This document shows, piece by piece, positions 51,885-61,600 of a stretch of DNA of 64,000 nt. The stretch lies in contig NZ_NDYF01000009.1 of assembly GCF_002243175.1 (NCBI RefSeq), positions 62,001 to 126,000 of the forward strand. Reading direction: 5' to 3'. The notes beneath the pieces are model-generated. The model saw only the letters and a list, made by a program, of their open reading frames with translations, made no database searches and was not told the DNA's origin. A program made the position numbers and the translations under genes. The stretch comes from Finegoldia magna_J (GTDB lineage Bacteria > Bacillota > Clostridia > Tissierellales > Peptoniphilaceae). Positions within the stretch are counted from its first letter, which is position 1; every line of letters starts with the position of its first letter.

Positions 51885-52722
51885 GCTTTCTGAAAGAATA
51901 AACGAAAGATCCATAGTATGTGTAGGACTAGATACTAGTACAGATTATGTACCAGAAAATATGAAAAAAGGAAAGAAAGTTAGCGAATATTTATTTGATT
52001 TTAATAAGGAAATCATAGATAATACAAAAGATTTAGTAGCATGTTTTAAAGTTCAAATTGCATACTACGAAGCACATGGCATAGAAGGATTAATAGCTTA
52101 CAAAAACACTCTTAAATATCTTAAAGATAATGATTTAATATCTATTGCCGATGTAAAAAGAGGAGACATTGCAAATACAGCCAAAGAATATGCAAAAGCA
52201 CATCTTGAAGGTGATTTTGAAGCTGACTTTATAACAGTTAATCCATTCATGGGATATGATACTTTAGAACATTACTTACCCTATCTTGAATCAAAAGAAA
52301 AAGGAATATTTGTATTAATGAGAACATCAAATCCAGGTTCAAAAGATATTCAATATAAGGATTATAAAGGCCAACCACTATACTATGAGATAGGCGACAA
52401 TTTGAATAAAATTGCCAAAGAATATATAGGACAATGTAATCTAAGTTCTTTAGGATTTGTAGTAGGTGGAACTCAAACTGAAAACGCAAATAAAATCAGA
52501 GAGAGATATGAAAATATAATGTTCTTAATTCCAGGATACGGTGCACAAGGAGCTAAACCAGAAGACATAAGAGTTTACCTTGATAACTTTAAGAAAGGAA
52601 TTGTAAATTCGTCTAGAGGTATAATATTAAATTACAGAAAGTTTGATGATGGAGAAGAAAATATCGGTAAATATGCTAGAAAAGCTGTAGAAGATATGAG
52701 AAAGGATATTTACGGTGAATAA
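51871..52722 (+). CDS. pyrF: Orotidine 5'-phosphate decarboxylase, long type
   Basis: It decarboxylates OMP to UMP. The 283-residue length and the motif IADVKRGDIANTAKEYA near residue 92 mark the type 2 subfamily, not the short Bacillus type; the catalytic D-x-K-x2-D is seen. Other conserved blocks are CVGLDTSTDYVP and FLIPGYGAQGAKPEDI. The frame extends to 51838 but overlaps pyrC; ATG 51871 has AAGGGG before it. Confidence 0.96.
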   Translation: MIIDKLSERINERSIVCVGLDTSTDYVPENMKKGKKVSEYLFDFNKEIIDNTKDLVACFKVQIAYYEAHGIEGLIAYKNTLKYLKDNDLISIADVKRGDIANTAKEYAKAHLEGDFEADFITVNPFMGYDTLEHYLPYLESKEKGIFVLMRTSNPGSKDIQYKDYKGQPLYYEIGDNLNKIAKEYIGQCNLSSLGFVVGGTQTENANKIRERYENIMFLIPGYGAQGAKPEDIRVYLDNFKKGIVNSSRGIILNYRKFDDGEENIGKYARKAVEDMRKDIYGE

Positions 52723-53431
52723 ATATATCGATTCTGAAATAATATTTAATGAAGAAATTAGCGATGGAATTTTCAAATTGGTTTTAAAAGGAAAATTCCA
52801 AGGTGATCCTGGTCAATTCTATATGTTAAGAGCTTGGGATGAATCACCACTTCTTCCAAGACCACTTAGCATTTGTGATTTGGATGAAGAAAGTATAACA
52901 TTTTTATATACTGTCGTAGGCAAAGGAACATCAATAATTTCTTCAATGAGAGTTGGAGAAAACATCAAAATTCTTGGCCCGTTAGGAAATGGATTTGAAT
53001 TACATCCAGAAGCAAAATGTGCTATAGTTGCTGGGGGGATTGGAATCGCTCCAATGAAATATTTGTCAAGAAAATTGAAAAATGTAGATTTGTATGTTGG
53101 ATATAGAAACACAACATACATGGAAGATGAGATTTTAAACAAAAACGAAACAATAATTTCCACAGAAGATGGATCAATTGGGTCAAAAGGATATATAACA
53201 GAATACGTAAAAAATGACTATGATTATATTTATGCTTGTGGTCCAAATCCTATGATGAATTCTTTAAAGAAAAGAAATCTTGATGCGACAGAATTTTACT
53301 CATTAGAAGCTCACATGGCCTGTGGAATAGGAGCGTGTTTAGGATGTACTGTTCATACAACTAATGGACTTAAAAGAGTTTGCAAAGATGGTCCTATTTT
53401 TGAGAAAAACGAGGTGATATTTGATGCTTAA
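52715..53431 (+). CDS. pyrK: Dihydroorotate dehydrogenase electron transfer subunit
   Basis: It passes electrons from dihydroorotate oxidation to NAD+ through FAD and a [2Fe-2S] cluster, in complex with PyrD type 1B. The 238-residue protein has an FAD-binding RPLSI block near residue 50, the nucleotide domain GGIGIAPMKYLS near 108, and the cluster ligands in CGIGACLGCTVHT...RVCKDGP near the end. The start is GTG with AAAGGA upstream, overlapping pyrF by 8 bases. Confidence 0.95.
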   Translation: MNKYIDSEIIFNEEISDGIFKLVLKGKFQGDPGQFYMLRAWDESPLLPRPLSICDLDEESITFLYTVVGKGTSIISSMRVGENIKILGPLGNGFELHPEAKCAIVAGGIGIAPMKYLSRKLKNVDLYVGYRNTTYMEDEILNKNETIISTEDGSIGSKGYITEYVKNDYDYIYACGPNPMMNSLKKRNLDATEFYSLEAHMACGIGACLGCTVHTTNGLKRVCKDGPIFEKNEVIFDA

Positions 53432-54320
53432 AACAAACTTTTGCGGCGTTGAATTTAAAAATCCTGTTGTTGGAGCTTCGGGCACATTTGGATTTGGAAG
53501 AGAATATGAAAACTTTACAGATCTAAATAAATTAGGAGGTATCTCTACAAAAGGATTAACTATTCAACCTAAAAATGGAAATACTGGTTTAAGAATCTAT
53601 GAAACACCGTCTGGAATCATGAATAGTATAGGATTACAAAATCCATCTGTTCAAGAATTCATTAATAGGGATCTGGACTATATGTTATCTTTGGACACTG
53701 TTACCATTGCAAACATTGGTGGCTCTGATATAAAAAGTTATATTGAAGCGGTTGAACTTATATCAAGCACTGATATAAAAATAATTGAGTTAAATATTTC
53801 TTGTCCAAATGTTAAAGAAGGTGGAATGGCTTTTGGGATAAAATGTGATGTAGCACAAAAAGTTGTATCGGAAGTAAGAAAGCATACTGATAAAGTTTTA
53901 ATGGTAAAATTATCTCCTAATGCTAATGATATTGTAGAAATGGCAAAGACTTGTGAAGATTCTGGAGCAGATGCTCTTAGTCTTGTTAATACTTTTAATG
54001 CATTAGCTGTGGATATTAATAAAAGAAAACCTGTATTTGACAATATAACTGCCGGTCTTTCGGGACCTTGTATAAAACCTATAGCTTTAAGAATGTGTAG
54101 AGATGTATGTAAAAATGTAAAAATTCCTGTTTGTGGTATGGGTGGAATTCAAAATTACAAAGATGCATTAGAATTTATTATGGTAGGTTGTCACTTGGTT
54201 CAAGTTGGTACAGCAAATTTTGTTAATCCAAATGTTATGGTTGAAATAGCAAATGGTATGGAAAACTATTTAAAACAAAATAATTTTAAATCAATAAACG
54301 AAATAAGGAATATTATTTAG
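53424..54320 (+). CDS. pyrD: Dihydroorotate dehydrogenase, class 1B catalytic subunit
   Basis: It oxidises dihydroorotate to orotate with FMN. The 298-residue protein shows VVGASGTFGFGREY, STKGLTIQPKNGN, the catalytic Cys in LNISCPNVKEGGMAFG, and the FMN-phosphate region GMGGIQNYKDALEFI. A TTG at 53421 is in frame, but the ATG at 53424 is better spaced from GAGGTGA. It overlaps pyrK by 8 bases. Confidence 0.96.
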   Translation: MLKTNFCGVEFKNPVVGASGTFGFGREYENFTDLNKLGGISTKGLTIQPKNGNTGLRIYETPSGIMNSIGLQNPSVQEFINRDLDYMLSLDTVTIANIGGSDIKSYIEAVELISSTDIKIIELNISCPNVKEGGMAFGIKCDVAQKVVSEVRKHTDKVLMVKLSPNANDIVEMAKTCEDSGADALSLVNTFNALAVDINKRKPVFDNITAGLSGPCIKPIALRMCRDVCKNVKIPVCGMGGIQNYKDALEFIMVGCHLVQVGTANFVNPNVMVEIANGMENYLKQNNFKSINEIRNII

Positions 54321-54330
54321 GAGGAAAAAG

Positions 54331-54903
54331 ATGGATAGGGTTGTTGAATTATTGAAAGAAAGTAATGCATTATTAGAAGGTCACTTCTTATTGTCATCTG
54401 GAAATCACAGTGATAAGTATTGTCAATGTGCAAAATTATTACAATATCCAGACAAAGCTGAAGAAGTAATTAAAGTTATTGCTGATAAGCTTAAAGATGT
54501 TGAATTTGATACTGTTGTTGGACCTGCCATGGGTGGAATAATTGTAGCTTATGAACTAGGAAGACAATTACATAAACCAGCTATATTTACTGAAAGAAAA
54601 GATGGTAAAATGTGTCTTAGAAGAGGATTTGAAGTAAAAAAAGGTGAAAAAGTTATTATCTCAGAAGACGTTGTAACTACTGCAAAATCTTCTTATGAAA
54701 CAAAAAAAGTTTTGGAAGAATTGGGTGCAGAAGTAGTAGGAATTTGTTGTCTAGTAGATAGAAGCGTAAACCTTGATATTGATTTACCATTATATAGCGC
54801 AACAAAAATCGATATAGAAATTTTTAAACCGGAAGAATGTCCTTTATGTAAGAAAGGAATAGAATTGGTAAAACCTGGTTCAAGAGAAATTAAAACAAAA
54901 TAG
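54331..54903 (+). CDS. pyrE: Orotate phosphoribosyltransferase
   Basis: It converts orotate and PRPP to OMP. The 190-residue protein has VVGPAMGGIIVAYELGRQ near residue 70 and the PRPP loop VIISEDVVTTAKSS near 108, where the usual TTGGS is TTAKS. AGGAGG precedes the ATG. It is the last gene of the operon, which ends at the terminator at 54910. Confidence 0.96.
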   Translation: MDRVVELLKESNALLEGHFLLSSGNHSDKYCQCAKLLQYPDKAEEVIKVIADKLKDVEFDTVVGPAMGGIIVAYELGRQLHKPAIFTERKDGKMCLRRGFEVKKGEKVIISEDVVTTAKSSYETKKVLEELGAEVVGICCLVDRSVNLDIDLPLYSATKIDIEIFKPEECPLCKKGIELVKPGSREIKTK

Positions 54904-54909
54904 TTTATT

Positions 54910-54975
54910 AAAAAATAAGCCTAATTTGAAGATTTCTTCATGAGATATTCAAAGATAAAGGCTTATTTTTTGTGT
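54910..54975 (+). terminator. Terminator of the pyr operon
   Basis: AAAAAATAAGCC (54910-54921) pairs with GGCTTATTTTTT (54960-54971). The inner region can fold further (TTTGAA/TTCAAA), and the T-run is part of the stem. Confidence 0.82.
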
Positions 54976-54992
54976 AAGAAAAAATCAAAATA

Positions 54993-55001
54993 TGATACAA
55001 T
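54993..55001 (+). promoter_or_regulatory. Extended -10 promoter of uppS
   Basis: TGATACAAT at 54993-55001 is an extended -10 (TGn plus TACAAT), 29 bases upstream of the uppS start; no good -35 is present. Confidence 0.5.
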
Positions 55002-55030
55002 AATTAAGAATAAACTAAAAGGAATTGAAA

Positions 55031-55735
55031 ATGGATTTATCAAATTTAGATCGAGATAGGCTGCCTAAACATATTGCCATAATAATGGATGGAAATGGAA
55101 GATGGGCTACAAAACGAAATAAACCCAGAGTTTTTGGACATAATGAAGGGATGAAAAGAGTTGTTGACGTTGTTGAAAACTCTTTAAATATCGGAATAAA
55201 ATATTTGTCATTGTATGCTTTTTCAACAGAAAATTGGAAAAGACCACAAAAAGAAATAGATTTTTTAATGCAAATACTCATTAAATATATAGATGATCAA
55301 TTAAATAAACTAGTAACTCAAGGAGTTAAGATTAATATTTTGGGAGATATTAGTGTATTGCCCGAAAAAGTAATTCAAAAGATAGAATACGCATTGGATT
55401 CGACGAGAGATAATGATAAACTTATTCTAAATATTGCTATTAATTATGGGTCAAGGCAAGAGATATTAAAAGCTGTGAATACTGCGATAAAGAAGGGAGT
55501 AATCCTGACTGATGATGAGTTCTCAAATCTTTTATACACGAGAAATCAACCGGACGTTGATTTACTGATTAGACCAGGTGGAGAAAAAAGACTAAGCAAT
55601 TTCTTGCTTTATCAAATGTCTTATGCAGAGCTTTATTTTTCAGATATATATTGGCCGGATTTCAAGTTAGAATCACTTATCGATGCGATTTATTGGTACC
55701 AAAACAGGGATAGAAGATTTGGTGGATTGAAATGA
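55031..55735 (+). CDS. uppS: Isoprenyl (undecaprenyl) diphosphate synthase
   Basis: It builds undecaprenyl diphosphate, the lipid carrier of cell-wall synthesis, from farnesyl and isopentenyl diphosphate. The 234-residue protein has HIAIIMDGNGRWATKR near residue 13 with the catalytic Asp, GHNEGMKR, LYAFSTENWKRP near 67, and the end RPGGEKRLSNFLLYQMSYAELYF. A TTG at 55025 is in frame, but ATG 55031 has AAAGG 8 bases before it. It overlaps cdsA by 4 bases. Confidence 0.97.
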   Translation: MDLSNLDRDRLPKHIAIIMDGNGRWATKRNKPRVFGHNEGMKRVVDVVENSLNIGIKYLSLYAFSTENWKRPQKEIDFLMQILIKYIDDQLNKLVTQGVKINILGDISVLPEKVIQKIEYALDSTRDNDKLILNIAINYGSRQEILKAVNTAIKKGVILTDDEFSNLLYTRNQPDVDLLIRPGGEKRLSNFLLYQMSYAELYFSDIYWPDFKLESLIDAIYWYQNRDRRFGGLK

Positions 55736-56511
55736 AATTTTTAAAAAGGACATTAACCGGAATAATAATTTTATTGTTATCTATTTTTTGCGTTTCTAAA
55801 GGCGAAATTTATCTTTTAATTATGAATTTATTCCTAAGTACTGTTGCAATTTACGAACTAGAAAATGTAATTAACAAGGATTATTCCAATAACATTAACA
55901 TTAATAATTTGATTATTAATGTATTATTTAATGTTAGTTTTAATTTAAGCGTTTATTTTAAGAAGGAATTATTCGCGATAGCTTTATTGTGCAGTTTTAG
56001 TTTGATAGAATTGACTTTATATACCATTTTTGACAAACCTATCAAGGAAGTACTAAATAACTATTTTATGCACATATATATTACGATTACTTTTTCGTTA
56101 ATGTATTTTATTTCTGGAACTGAATATATTTGGCTTATCTATATATGTTCTTGGGGAACAGATACTGCAGCATACTGTACAGGAATGTTGTTCGGCAAAC
56201 ACAAATTGACAAAAATTAGCCCTAAAAAAACTATTGAAGGAGCAATAGGTGGAATAATAGGAAGCATGATAATTGGTGCTATATTTTCTATATTTTATGG
56301 TAATTTAAATATTGCTAAGATAGTTATTATCGCTTTCTTCGGTTCTATTATATCTCAAATTGGTGATATAAGCGCTTCTAAAATTAAAAGAAAAGCCAAT
56401 GTGAAGGATTTTGGTAATATTTTTATAGGACATGGTGGAGTAATGGATCGATTTGATAGTTTTATTTTTGTTTTACCTTATCTTTCAATTTTATATTGTT
56501 TAGGGCTATAA
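55732..56511 (+). CDS. cdsA: Phosphatidate cytidylyltransferase
   Basis: It makes CDP-diacylglycerol for phospholipid synthesis. The 259-residue membrane protein has about seven or eight hydrophobic segments. The family signature is present near the end as SKIKRKANVKDFGNIFIGHG followed by GVMDRFDS. An Ile stands where Pro, Gly or Ser normally precedes the G-H-G-G. The central block WGTDTAAYCTGMLFGKHKL...SPKKTIEGAIGG is typical. Twelve bases separate it from rseP, where dxr commonly lies in relatives. Confidence 0.94.
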   Translation: MKFLKRTLTGIIILLLSIFCVSKGEIYLLIMNLFLSTVAIYELENVINKDYSNNININNLIINVLFNVSFNLSVYFKKELFAIALLCSFSLIELTLYTIFDKPIKEVLNNYFMHIYITITFSLMYFISGTEYIWLIYICSWGTDTAAYCTGMLFGKHKLTKISPKKTIEGAIGGIIGSMIIGAIFSIFYGNLNIAKIVIIAFFGSIISQIGDISASKIKRKANVKDFGNIFIGHGGVMDRFDSFIFVLPYLSILYCLGL

Positions 56512-56523
56512 TTAGGAGGAAAT

Positions 56524-57528
56524 GTGATTACAATAATTTCATCAATAATAATATTTTTACTTGTAATTTTAATACATGAATTTGGACATTTTATCGTAGC
56601 AAAAATGAATGGAGTCTCCGTTTTGGAATTTTCAGTAGGTATGGGACCAAAACTTTTCCAAAAAGAATCGAACGGAACTCTTTACTCTTTGAGATTGTTA
56701 CCTGTAGGTGGTTATTGTCAACTAGAAGGGGAAGACGAAGAAAACGACAGTCCGAATTCTCTGAATAATCAATCTCCGTTTGTAAGACTTAAAGTCATTT
56801 TAGCTGGTGCTATTATGAATTTTATATTAGCTTTTATATTGTTAATTTTACTAATGTCTGTAAGTAGAGTTAGTACTGAAGTATCTGGTGTATTGGAAAA
56901 TTCACCTGCATATTCTTCAGGAATACAAGCAGGAGATAAGATTGTATCTATAAATGGGAAAAATATAAATGATGGAGAGGAATTATTAAAAAATATCAAA
57001 GAATCTCAAGGTGATTTGGATATTAGAGTAATAAGAGATTCTCAATCAAAGAACATAAAAGTCACTCCAAGATTGGAAAATAATGTTAGAAAAATTGGAG
57101 TAAACTTTCAAGAAGAATATAATATTAAAAATTTTAGTTTAATAAAAGGCTTTAAAAAGGGCGTCATAACTTTTCTTAATTTGACAGGCATGTTATATAA
57201 ATTTCTAGGGATGCTTATAACTGGTCAATTAGGTTTAGGAGGAGTTAGTGGACCTGTTGGTGTGGTAAAAGAGATTGGTAATGCTGCAAAGACTGGAGTT
57301 GCCAATTTAATTTTCTTATTGGCGTATATTAACATTAACTTAGGTGTATTTAACTTATTACCCATTCCAGCTTTAGATGGTGGAAGAGCGATATTCATAC
57401 TAATTGAGATGATATTTGGCAAAAAAATATCTCAAGAAAAAGAAGGCTATATACACATGGTAGGATTAATTTTGCTTTTAGCATTAATCGCCGTAGTTAC
57501 AATAAAAGATGTTATTAAATTATTTTAA
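56524..57528 (+). CDS. rseP: Site-2 protease family protein RseP/RasP
   Basis: An intramembrane zinc metalloprotease that cuts membrane-spanning substrates such as anti-sigma factors and signal peptides. The 334-residue protein has the zinc motif HEFGH at about residue 18, a PDZ domain (about 115-190; SGIQAGDKIVSINGKNI), and the third ligand in LLPIPALDGGRAIF near the C-terminus. The start is GTG with AGGAGGA upstream. Confidence 0.94.
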   Translation: MITIISSIIIFLLVILIHEFGHFIVAKMNGVSVLEFSVGMGPKLFQKESNGTLYSLRLLPVGGYCQLEGEDEENDSPNSLNNQSPFVRLKVILAGAIMNFILAFILLILLMSVSRVSTEVSGVLENSPAYSSGIQAGDKIVSINGKNINDGEELLKNIKESQGDLDIRVIRDSQSKNIKVTPRLENNVRKIGVNFQEEYNIKNFSLIKGFKKGVITFLNLTGMLYKFLGMLITGQLGLGGVSGPVGVVKEIGNAAKTGVANLIFLLAYININLGVFNLLPIPALDGGRAIFILIEMIFGKKISQEKEGYIHMVGLILLLALIAVVTIKDVIKLF

Positions 57529-57539
57529 ATGTTTTGATT

Positions 57540-57559
57540 AGGCCTGTATGGGCCTTTTT
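57540..57559 (+). terminator. Short hairpin between rseP and ispG
   Basis: AGGCC (57540-57544) pairs with GGCCT (57551-57555), followed by TTTTT. The stem is only 5 base pairs, so it is probably a weak terminator allowing read-through. Confidence 0.5.
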
Positions 57560-57578
57560 AAATTTGAAAGGTGAAGTA

Positions 57579-58628
57579 ATGAAAAGAGAAGATACTAAAA
57601 GAATTTACGTAGGAAATGTTGCTGTGGGAAATGGAGCAAGAGTTACAGTTCAATCTATGACTAATACCGATACAAAAGATGTAGAAAGTACTGTAAAACA
57701 AATTAAAGAATTTGAATCTGTAGGATGTGATATTTCCAGAAGTGCAATTAATGACTTAGAAGATGCGAAGGCGATACCAATTATAAAAAGCATGACGAAT
57801 ATACCATTCGTTGCTGATATTCAATTTCATCACAAATTAGCAATAGCTGCAATTGAAAATGGGTGCGATTGCATTAGAATTAACCCTGGAAATATTGGTG
57901 GAATAGATAGAGTCAAAGAAATCGTAGATTGTTGCAAACATCATAAAATTTCCATGAGAATTGGAGTAAATAGTGGATCTGTCAATCAAAAATTCATTGA
58001 CAAATATCATGGAGTAAATGTGGATTCAATATGTTATAGCTGCCTTGATCAAATAAGAATGATAGAAGATATGGGATTTGACGATATCAAATTATCATTA
58101 AAATCTTCTAATGTTAATATGTCAATAAAAGCTTATGAAAAAATGTCAGAGTTATGTAATTATCCTCTACATGTTGGTATAACAGAAGCAGGTCCTTCTA
58201 ATAAAGGAATTATCAAATCCAGTGTAGGAATAGGAAATATTTTGTCAAAAGGAATTGGAGATACTATCAGAGTTTCTTTAACTGGTGATCCTAAAGAAGA
58301 AATCATTGTAGGAAGACAAATTTTAATGAGTTTAGGTTTATTAAATGAAGGAATTGAAATAATTTCATGTCCAACATGTGCTAGAACCAAGATTGATTTG
58401 ATAAGTCTAGTGAATGAAGCTGAAAAAAAATTGGATAAAATAGATAAACACATTAAAGTTGCTATTATGGGTTGCGTTGTAAATGGACCAGGAGAAGCAA
58501 AAGAAGCTGATATTGGCATAGCAGGTGGAAATGGAGTAGGCTTAATATTTAAAAAAGGGGAAATTGTACGAAAAATTAAGGAAGAAGAATTATTAGATGT
58601 ATTAATTGAAGAGATAGAGAGGTTATAA
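57579..58628 (+). CDS. ispG: 4-hydroxy-3-methylbut-2-enyl diphosphate synthase
   Basis: The iron-sulfur enzyme IspG (GcpE) converts MEcPP to HMBPP in the MEP isoprenoid pathway. The 349-residue protein starts with KRIYVGNVAVGNGARVTVQSMTNTDTKD-like residues, has FVADIQFHHKLA near residue 72 and RINPGNIG near 91. The cluster ligands lie in CPTCARTKIDL near 264 and GCVVNGPGEAKEADIGIAGG near 300. The frame extends to 57534, but ATG 57579 has GAAAGGTG upstream. It lies directly before polC, as in many Clostridia. Confidence 0.96.
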   Translation: MKREDTKRIYVGNVAVGNGARVTVQSMTNTDTKDVESTVKQIKEFESVGCDISRSAINDLEDAKAIPIIKSMTNIPFVADIQFHHKLAIAAIENGCDCIRINPGNIGGIDRVKEIVDCCKHHKISMRIGVNSGSVNQKFIDKYHGVNVDSICYSCLDQIRMIEDMGFDDIKLSLKSSNVNMSIKAYEKMSELCNYPLHVGITEAGPSNKGIIKSSVGIGNILSKGIGDTIRVSLTGDPKEEIIVGRQILMSLGLLNEGIEIISCPTCARTKIDLISLVNEAEKKLDKIDKHIKVAIMGCVVNGPGEAKEADIGIAGGNGVGLIFKKGEIVRKIKEEELLDVLIEEIERL

Positions 58629-61600
58629 ATGCATTTATTACTCAACGATGTATTAAAGAAAATCGGCCTAAAATATGATTCAAAATACCCAATTTATATT
58701 GATAAATTAACTTATAATAAGGATAATGATGAGTTAGATTGTTTGATAAACATTCAAAAAGATGAGAGTAAGGACTCCTTGTCAGAATTTATACAAAAAG
58801 ACTTATTAGATTTTATCGCAAAAATTAATATTGATTATACAGAGTATGAAGATTCGAAAATCAATTTTTCAAAAGATGCTTTGATTAAAATTTTAAAAAC
58901 AAGTGATTTTTGTGAATATTCTTCTTGTATTGATTTTAAAAATTCGAAGATAAACGATTCAGAAATTTCACTTATTTTTAATTTTGAGCAAATAAGGGAT
59001 AAATTTATATCGGATCAAAAGGATAATGAGTTAACAAAATTAATAAATAAGACATATAATTTAAATTATTCTGTCAAATCTGAAATTGTTGAGTTAAAGG
59101 ATAACGATGATTATAGACAAAATCTTATTGAGTATGATAATTCAATTCGAAAAAAAATAGCAGAATCAATAAAAGATACTCCAAAGCAAGAAAAAGAAGA
59201 AGTTAAAAAAACGGGAATAAAATGTGGTAAAGATATAACCAAGTCTCCAATAAAAATCAAAGAAATCATAGAAAATGAAGATGATACTTGTATCAGAGCT
59301 GAAATTATTGATGTAGATGTCAGAAGTATAAAAGATGGAGAAAGTTTTATTATTTCTTTGGATCTAAGGGATGAAAGCGGAGCTATTTTCGCAAAGAAAT
59401 TTTTGAAGAAAAAAGAATTTGAAGCATTTGGTGATAAATTAAAATCTGGAGTTTACCTTTTATTAACAGGAAGGTTGGAATTTGATAGATTTACTTCTGG
59501 AAAGTCTTTCTCAATAAAACAAATGCAAGAAATTGAGAAGCCAGAATCTAGAAAAGATGAATATGAGAAAAAACGTGTGGAATTACACATGTATTCTCAA
59601 ATGAGCCAACTAGATGGATTTATTGACTTGGATGAATGCTGTAAAACTCTAAAAAAATGGGGACATACAGCGCTAGGTTTAACAGATAAATCTGTAGTTC
59701 AAGGTTATCCACAATTGTATGATGCTTGTAGCAAAAATGGACTAAAACCACTCTTTGGTATGGAAGCAAAAATAATAGAAGATGATTTCAGAATAATAAC
59801 AAATCCTTATAATTCTATGAATTTGCAAGAATTTGTAGTTTTTGATATTGAAACTACTGGATTATCAAATGCAACAGAAAAAATCACGGAAATTGGTGCT
59901 GTAAAGATTGTTGGCAATCAAATTGTTGATGAATTCAATCAATTAATCAACCCAGAAATTCCAATACCAGAAAAAATAACAGAATTAACGTCTATAACAA
60001 ATGAAATGGTAAAAGATATGCCTAAAATAGACGAAGTATTACCTGAGTTTTTGAAATTTGTCGGAGATAGCACTTTAATAGCACATAATGCAGATTTCGA
60101 TATGGGATTTATCAAGAAAAATTGTCTTGATTTGGGAATAAATCCTGTAAGAACATATATTGACACACTAGCGTTTGCAAGGGCATTGGAACCTCATCTC
60201 AAAAATCATAAACTTGATACTTTGACAAAAAAATACAATGTAAATTTATTCAACCATCATAGAGCTTGTGATGATGCAAGGGCGACGGGAGAAGTATTTA
60301 TTTGTATGGTCAAAGATCTTGAAAAAAGAGGAGTTAAATTTGATATAAATATAAATAAAATGGATTCTGAATGGAGCATTTCAAAAAGAGAATCTCATAC
60401 TGCGACAATATACGCCCAAAACTTAGTTGGATTAAAAAACTTATATAAGCTTGTGACTGCTTCTAATTTAAAATATTTTTACAGAGAAGGCGGAATACCA
60501 AAATCTGAATTGAATAAAAGAAGAGAAGGTCTTGTAATAGGATCCGGAAACGAAGATGGAGAATTAATAAAAGCAATACTTGGATTTGAATCAGATGAAA
60601 AATTAGATGAAATTATTTCAAGGTATGATTTTTTGGAGGTTCAACCACCGATTTATTATGATGGAGTAAAGTCAAAAAGGATGAGCTTTAACTTAAAGAG
60701 TTGTGAAGAATTAACTAGAAAACTATATGATTTATCAAAAAAGCACAATAAACCTCTTGTTGCTGATTCTTATGCAAAATACTTCGAAAAAACGGACTAT
60801 ATTTTTAGAAATATAATATTAGAAGGTCAACCTAGAAAAATTTATGGCGAAAAATTCCCTACGTTGTTTTTCAGAACTACTGATGAAATGATGAATGAAT
60901 TTAGTTTTTTAGAAAAAGATGTGGCTGAGGAAATAGTAATAGATAATACCATAAAAATTTCAGAAATGCTAGATGATATTAAGCCAATACCAGATGGAAC
61001 TTTTCCACCAGTTATTGAGGGATCTGATACAGAATTAAGAGAAATGACGTATAAAAAAGCTAGAAGTATATATGGAGATGATTTACCAGAAATTGTTGAA
61101 AGTAGATTAGAACGTGAGTTATCATCAATTATCTCAAATGGTTATGCTGTATTATATATTATCGCTCAAAAATTGGTAAAGAAAAGTAATGAAGATGGAT
61201 ATCTAGTAGGTTCCAGAGGATCTGTAGGATCTAGCTTTGTTGCGACAATGGCTGACATAACAGAAGTTAATCCTTTAATTCCGCATTATATTTGTGAGAA
61301 TTGCAAACATTCTGAGTTTATACATGATGAAAATATAGGTTCAGGAGTGGATCTTGAAGATAAAATTTGTCCAGTATGTGGACAACCATTAAAAAAAGAA
61401 GGTCATAATATACCATTTGAAGTTTTCTTAGGATTTGATGGCGATAAAGAGCCAGATATTGATTTGAACTTTGCTGGGGAATATCAACCGACTGTTCACA
61501 AATATACTGAAGAATTGTTTGGGGAAGGTAAGGTATTCAGAGCTGGAACTATTGGTACAATTTCCGACAAAACAGCTTATGGGTATATAAAAAAATATTT

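Noticed and set aside
53738..54043. 101-codon frame antisense to pyrD
   Set aside because: It is fully inside pyrD on the other strand and has no independent support.
58160..58645. 161-codon open frame antisense to ispG
   Set aside because: Long, but wholly opposite a conserved gene, without a ribosome site or recognisable protein; it reflects the codon bias of ispG.
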